NCBI GenBank assembly: GCA_019055375.1
Contig: JAHQIW010000750.1
Location: forward strand, 62,001 to 126,000
Reading direction: 5' to 3'
DNA from: Parelaphostrongylus tenuis
Lineage: Eukaryota; Nematoda; Chromadorea; Rhabditida; Metastrongylidae
DNA: 64,000 nucleotides
Shown: positions 60,000 to 64,000 of the stretch, one piece after another
Position numbering within the stretch: position 1 is the stretch's first letter
Layout of the letters: each line of letters starts with the position of its first letter
Position numbers and translations under genes: made by a program
Notes under the pieces: generated by a model
The model's input: the letters and a program-made list of their open reading frames with translations, nothing else
Told to the model about the DNA's origin: nothing
Database searches by the model: none

Positions 60000-62550
60000 C
60001 ATATGGTCTGCAGGAGAAACGTAGCTCTTCCAGACATTGTTTGATGATAATTCTATGTGAAGCCTACGTATTCAAATATCTCGTGTATTGTAAAATCCAA
60101 GTGTGAATCGCGACTGCTCTTAGACGTTTTCTAGAAGTATCATACCTTTGGACTTGTTTTTTTCCACTCAAACGATCTCTTGTAAATGATCTGTTCTCCG
60201 TCTGGTATTGTGCTAGAACGAGTCTTAATGCAATAAGTATTTGTCGCTTTATTATATTTTATTCTATTTATGCCGTTATCATGAAACATATTGTTATGTG
60301 AACCAAATATTGGAATATATTTTCATTCATTTTAAGGGCTTGTATAGCGCAGTAGTTTCAAATGTCCTTCAGCAACAAAGCCTCCAATCCCTCCGAGATC
60401 GCCAAATTGGTCCAAGACTTGCCTGGGACGTTAGCAGCGCCGACATTTCACACCGAATTGCCGCCACGAGTCATTGTAAAGGCCAGATATGCTTTCAGTC
60501 ACCTCTAGTGATGCTTGATGAAGTCAAACGCATGCTGCACCCTTCATGAGTTCATCAACACTGAGCACTTTATCGTAATAGCTCTAGCAATTGCTACCAT
60601 TCGATAGAACCTTTTCATGAGTGGTATCTTGCATTGCTTGAAACAACATTAACGGCAGAGCAAACGGAAATTTTTTGTGCTACGCTTCATAAGATGATTT
60701 CAATCAACTTTGTGAAGTTACTCGATGATAACCTCTCTGTGCATTCCAGCCAGATGTTGTATGTGTCGTTTAACCTATTTGGGACGGACTATAAGTGAAT
60801 CACCTAAGGGCAACACTCTCTATGCCGCGGCTTCTTCACTTGTGCTGGCTCACGGGTAATAGAGAATATATACGTCTTCCCGAATGACTGAGAAGACATC
60901 GTTCAAGTATTATCTGGGTGGTACGCAAAACATCGACGCTGCTGACTTATCAGTCCATGTCTCTGTTGCACAGAAGTACTCTAGGAGGACCGTTGAATCA
61001 TAGATAAACGCCGAATATTGCGTTGGTTGACTTTTGCTTCTCTGGAAAACTCGAACGAAATTTGAGTTGCTCTTCGTTTTCTGTGTTATTCCTCCACCAA
61101 GATATACTCCATATTCACTGAACTATCAGGATGTACGTGCGAGAATGGTCTATGTGATCACAGACTCCTCCATTTTGATTTGTCTACCTTAGCACCATGG
61201 ATTTTCGAGGACTGGTATTCTTCCGAATTATTCATAGCATTGTCTTTTTCCCCTATTCGTTGAGTTTACTTAGTGTCGCCTTTGCATCAACAGCACTCCT
61301 CGAAACGATGATTTACAACAGAGCGGAAATTCTGAACGACTTTGTCATAAACGCTTATGCCGTTCTCCTCACAGTTGAGCGATTTTATCCACTTGGATCG
61401 AGAGCTAGAGTCTGACATAAATTTAACGCCCACCGGCAAGTAACTCGTAATGTTTAATCTTCCCTTCTTACTATTAATATAAAGAGACAATTTCACTGGA
61501 AATGTTCTCGTCTTTCACGGTTGCACTTCCCTTAATAGTCGACAAAAACGAATCTATGCACGAAAAAGAACTGATCAAATCCATCAGAATTATTCTATAA
61601 TGATGTCAGAAAATCCTCTAGTGTCATCTTATGTCGATAAATGTAATGGAAGCCTACATTAATCGTTCCATTAGTCGACTTCCATGTCCACCATAAAGGA
61701 ATTCAGTGGAAGAGACGGGATTTCAGTGATTCTATTTTATATTTTTGGTCCATTCTAATCTAATACAGATGCTTCCTAGAACAGATTCACGGCAAAACTG
61801 CTCTTGTAGATTCCTCCTTCCAAGTGGCTATTGGAAGCTCTTAACTCCTTGTATCTACGGGAGATGTTGTTAAGTTAATGACATAGACATATTATGACAC
61901 TTGGGTTGAATGAGGATGATGATCTGCGATATGGAAAGACCTCGTATGATTCGAAGAAAAGAATGAAGAAAAGGTGAGTGATAAAGCTTATGCCTCTTGA
62001 TACGGCAATCACATGGAATTTGATGCCTCGAGCAGCGTTTAAAACCGCATGGAAATCGACATCTGAAGACTTCAAAAGTCACGACTGTGCTCGTTTGACC
62101 CAATTCCAAAATCGTTGTATAAAACTCAAGATTTTATCACCTCTCACCCGTTCTTTTGCCGCTCGACATCATAATTGAAAAGATTTAGGCCCAGTGAGCA
62201 AGGTACTGAAATCGCTTCATTCTCAGTCGGGCTAGCTGTGGTTTCCCGGTGTCTCATACTTAGCGTACTGAGAGTTCTTTCGAAGCCGTCATCACACGAA
62301 GGCGAAGGCTGTAGGAAATATGGAGATTTGCCACTTTGCGGACAATCACCATTAGGGCACCAGTAATTCCTTATTTTAGAACTTTAGACAGGCTTATGGA
62401 CGGAGAGGTCAAACCGTTCTCAGCCTGGGAGTATTCTTCAGTGCTTGTACTATTTCATAACACAAGCTGAGCAATGTCTTTCTTCACACCCAGTTGGCAC
62501 CCATTCTTGAACAGTTCCTTTCTGATGTATGTTGACTTCGTTGTTACAGG
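60000..62550. other. Region between the two candidate mod-5 ends
   Basis: It holds a SINE-A copy (60335-60555) and otherwise unique DNA. Weak exon-like pieces occur at 61197-61415 (72-codon frame after CTACCTTAG/CACCATG) and about 61885-61975 (hydrophilic frame ending at a GTGAGT donor). Neither joins in phase to mod-5, and neither is recognised. Confidence 0.35.
60335..60555 (+). mobile_element. SINE-A copy with shortened head
   Basis: TGTATAGCGCAGTAGTTTCA head, then TCCAAGACTTGCCTGGGA, GAGTCATTGTAAAGGCCAGA and CAGTCACCTC of the body. Confidence 0.8.
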
Positions 62551-62558
62551 TTTTGCAG

Positions 62559-62734
62559 ACTCACTTTCGAGAAGGGATAAAAGCCGACTGAATACCTACG
62601 ATGACCCAAACTCGTTGAACGCCGATTCAACTTTCCGTTCAAAAATCAAGCGCACTATTTTAACAGAATCTAACCCATACAGGGTTGCTGATGGAACATT
62701 ATACGCGTCCTCTAGCAAAGGTGCTTTCTCATAA
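62559..62734 (+). CDS. mod-5: Possible alternative last exon of mod-5
   Basis: A strong acceptor (GGTTTTGCAG, ending 62558) opens a 58-codon frame to TAA at 62734. Its composition is coding-like and hydrophilic: DSLSRRDKSRLNTYDD near the start and YRVADGTLYASSSKGAFS at the end. It needs one base from the preceding exon. The last mod-5 exon has an internal GTACGA donor at 59959 that leaves exactly one base, so the join is in phase and gives about 684 aa in place of 639. C. elegans MOD-5 is recalled as about 670 aa, which fits the longer form better. It could also belong to another gene. Confidence 0.45.
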
Positions 62735-63835
62735 GTTTACACTACAATGCACTACCCGACTGTTACACAATGGAATCGGGCGAAATCTCAGTAAATTGTG
62801 CTCGTGATAGACAGCGCCTGCCACCATGTTGCGATACCAATAATCTTTTCGTCACGGAGGTACCTCGATCATTCTATTGCATTTTTTGTGCTCTCATAAG
62901 TCCATCACGTCAAAACTTTCTGCGACCAACGTGAAGCCTAGGCCGATTATGGCACGTTGTCCCTGGTTACTGGAATTTTTGCCAGCGACGTTTTCTGATT
63001 AAAACAAGAATAAAGAAGGTATGCGATGCATTCATTCGCTCTCCAATGACTCACAGCTCCTGAATCACGTCACAATACAATTTTCAGACTGTGGCAAACA
63101 TCAAATAAACTAAGCGTCAATTGAAATTCCAAATGAACAACGCAGTCGCCATCAACACTTTTGATATTATTTCAAACATAAAGATTTCAATATATACACT
63201 AAATGACACAGAATCGCAAAAGTCACTAAATCACTGAAATGTATTTAATAATAAAAAATTACGTAGAAATAACCTGTACGATCTAATGAGAACCACATAG
63301 TATCATTCCACTTATCGACTATGGTTGGGAAGCAAACAGAAAAGGAATGGGACCTAGGCCTATTCGATGTGTTGCTCTCAACTATTCCTGTCAACATAGA
63401 GGTCATGATTAAGTGTGATTACAACGATTTTAATATCTTACACCTAAAAAAAGTAAAAACAGGACTATCGGAGGATCATAGATAAAGTGGTTGACTGGCA
63501 AGTGATCTAATAATCCATCGAACACATCTATCGATATTTGTACCTTCCAGAGCAGATACTGGCAAAACTGCCAAATCACCCATGTGCTGATCATCGTGTA
63601 GAATACAACGCACCTAAAGGGAAACAAATGGTTCTGTACCAACCAACACGAAGCATACTGGTATTTGTATAGCGTCATCGCATCTCACTAGATTACAAGT
63701 TGCAGTTTCAGAACAAACTATGACTTTAACAAAGCAAGAGTTGTCTCGTAATTCCGAGACAAACTTCTCCATAACGTGAGTACCTACTCGAACATTCTGT
63801 GATGCTGCCACAATAAAGCCAATATATGAGCGAAG
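62735..63835. other. Right-edge region, no confirmed gene
   Basis: Two overlapping minus-strand frames (63811-63614 and 63678-63430) have a CCCTTTAG acceptor-like site between them and a hydrophobic second part. They could be the 3' end of a minus-strand gene, but no domain is visible and the frames do not join convincingly. Confidence 0.25.
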
Positions 63836-63837
63836 CC

Positions 63838-63996
63838 TGAAACCGCAGGTGGCTTCGAACTCGCGATTATCCTTTCCGGGGCGCAGTACCTCTTAAATCA
63901 AATTCACTGACGGATGACTAGTCTATCACCGAATGGGTTGAAAAACGGCTGGGGAAAAGGCAACAATGTATGGGCTTCGATGATGTAGTGGAGAAC
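63838..63996. repeat. SINE-B fragments at the right edge
   Basis: A reverse fragment (CAGGTGGCTTCGAACTCGCG) at 63846 and a forward head (GGGCTTCGATGATGTAGTGG) at 63972, cut off by the window end. Confidence 0.5.
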
Positions 63997-64000
63997 AGCT

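Noticed and set aside
59855..60106. The 83-codon frame overlapping the last mod-5 exon as the C-terminus
   Set aside because: It is in the wrong phase. The phase-0 reading begins [10 protein letters not shown] across the junction, which matches the family's post-TM12 segment.
61197..61415. A new gene starting at the ATG at 61197
   Set aside because: An acceptor-like site precedes the ATG and the frame is hydrophobic, but no following exon joins in phase and no family is recognised.
1..64000. CRISPR arrays, prophage, operons or a bacterial defence system
   Set aside because: The spliced genes, SINEs and LINEs show nuclear animal DNA; the tandem repeats found lack any repeat-spacer pattern.

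Overview
This is nuclear DNA from a nematode, most likely a strongylid such as a hookworm. It has short protein-coding exons with GT...AG introns, a serotonin transporter very close to C. elegans MOD-5, an AT-rich background, and a dense load of RTE, mariner, Penelope-like and tRNA-derived repeats. The species assignment is inference; no ribosomal or mitochondrial marker is present.

Two multi-exon genes can be modelled almost completely on the + strand. The first (2522-10521) encodes a C2H2 zinc-finger protein of about 526 residues: two fingers at the N-terminus, a long acidic middle with a SUMO-interaction-like motif, then three fingers. The second (38025-59999, possibly to 62734) is the serotonin transporter mod-5. 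It has 16 or 17 exons over 22-25 kb whose phases all agree, except for one extra G in a GGGG run at 48818-48821. Most of its length is intron filled with repeats. Two weaker gene models lie on the - strand: exons at the left edge (235-515) and a set of exons at 19.8-22.6 kb. Neither was recognised.

Mobile DNA dominates the rest. A full-length RTE-type LINE (15764-19117) with an intact endonuclease/reverse-transcriptase frame is bounded by a perfect 11-bp target-site duplication, and a 118-bp fragment of the same family lies at 1703-1820. Three mariner relics lie at 4.05-4.6, 14.6-15.3 and 40.2-41.0 kb. At least five Penelope-like (GIY-YIG) remnants are present. Two of them form a head-to-head inverted pair at 29.1-30.95 kb inside a larger fold-back element. 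A conserved ~38-nt motif with hammerhead-ribozyme-like features lies at the 3' ends of these elements and also stands alone. A tRNA-derived SINE recurs about ten times, a second set of tRNA-like repeats recurs more than ten times, and several fold-back families are interspersed.

The genes do not form an operon or pathway. The zinc-finger gene is a probable nuclear regulator and mod-5 a plasma-membrane neurotransmitter re-uptake carrier. No CRISPR array, plasmid or phage system is present. All calls were made by eye; no database search was run.
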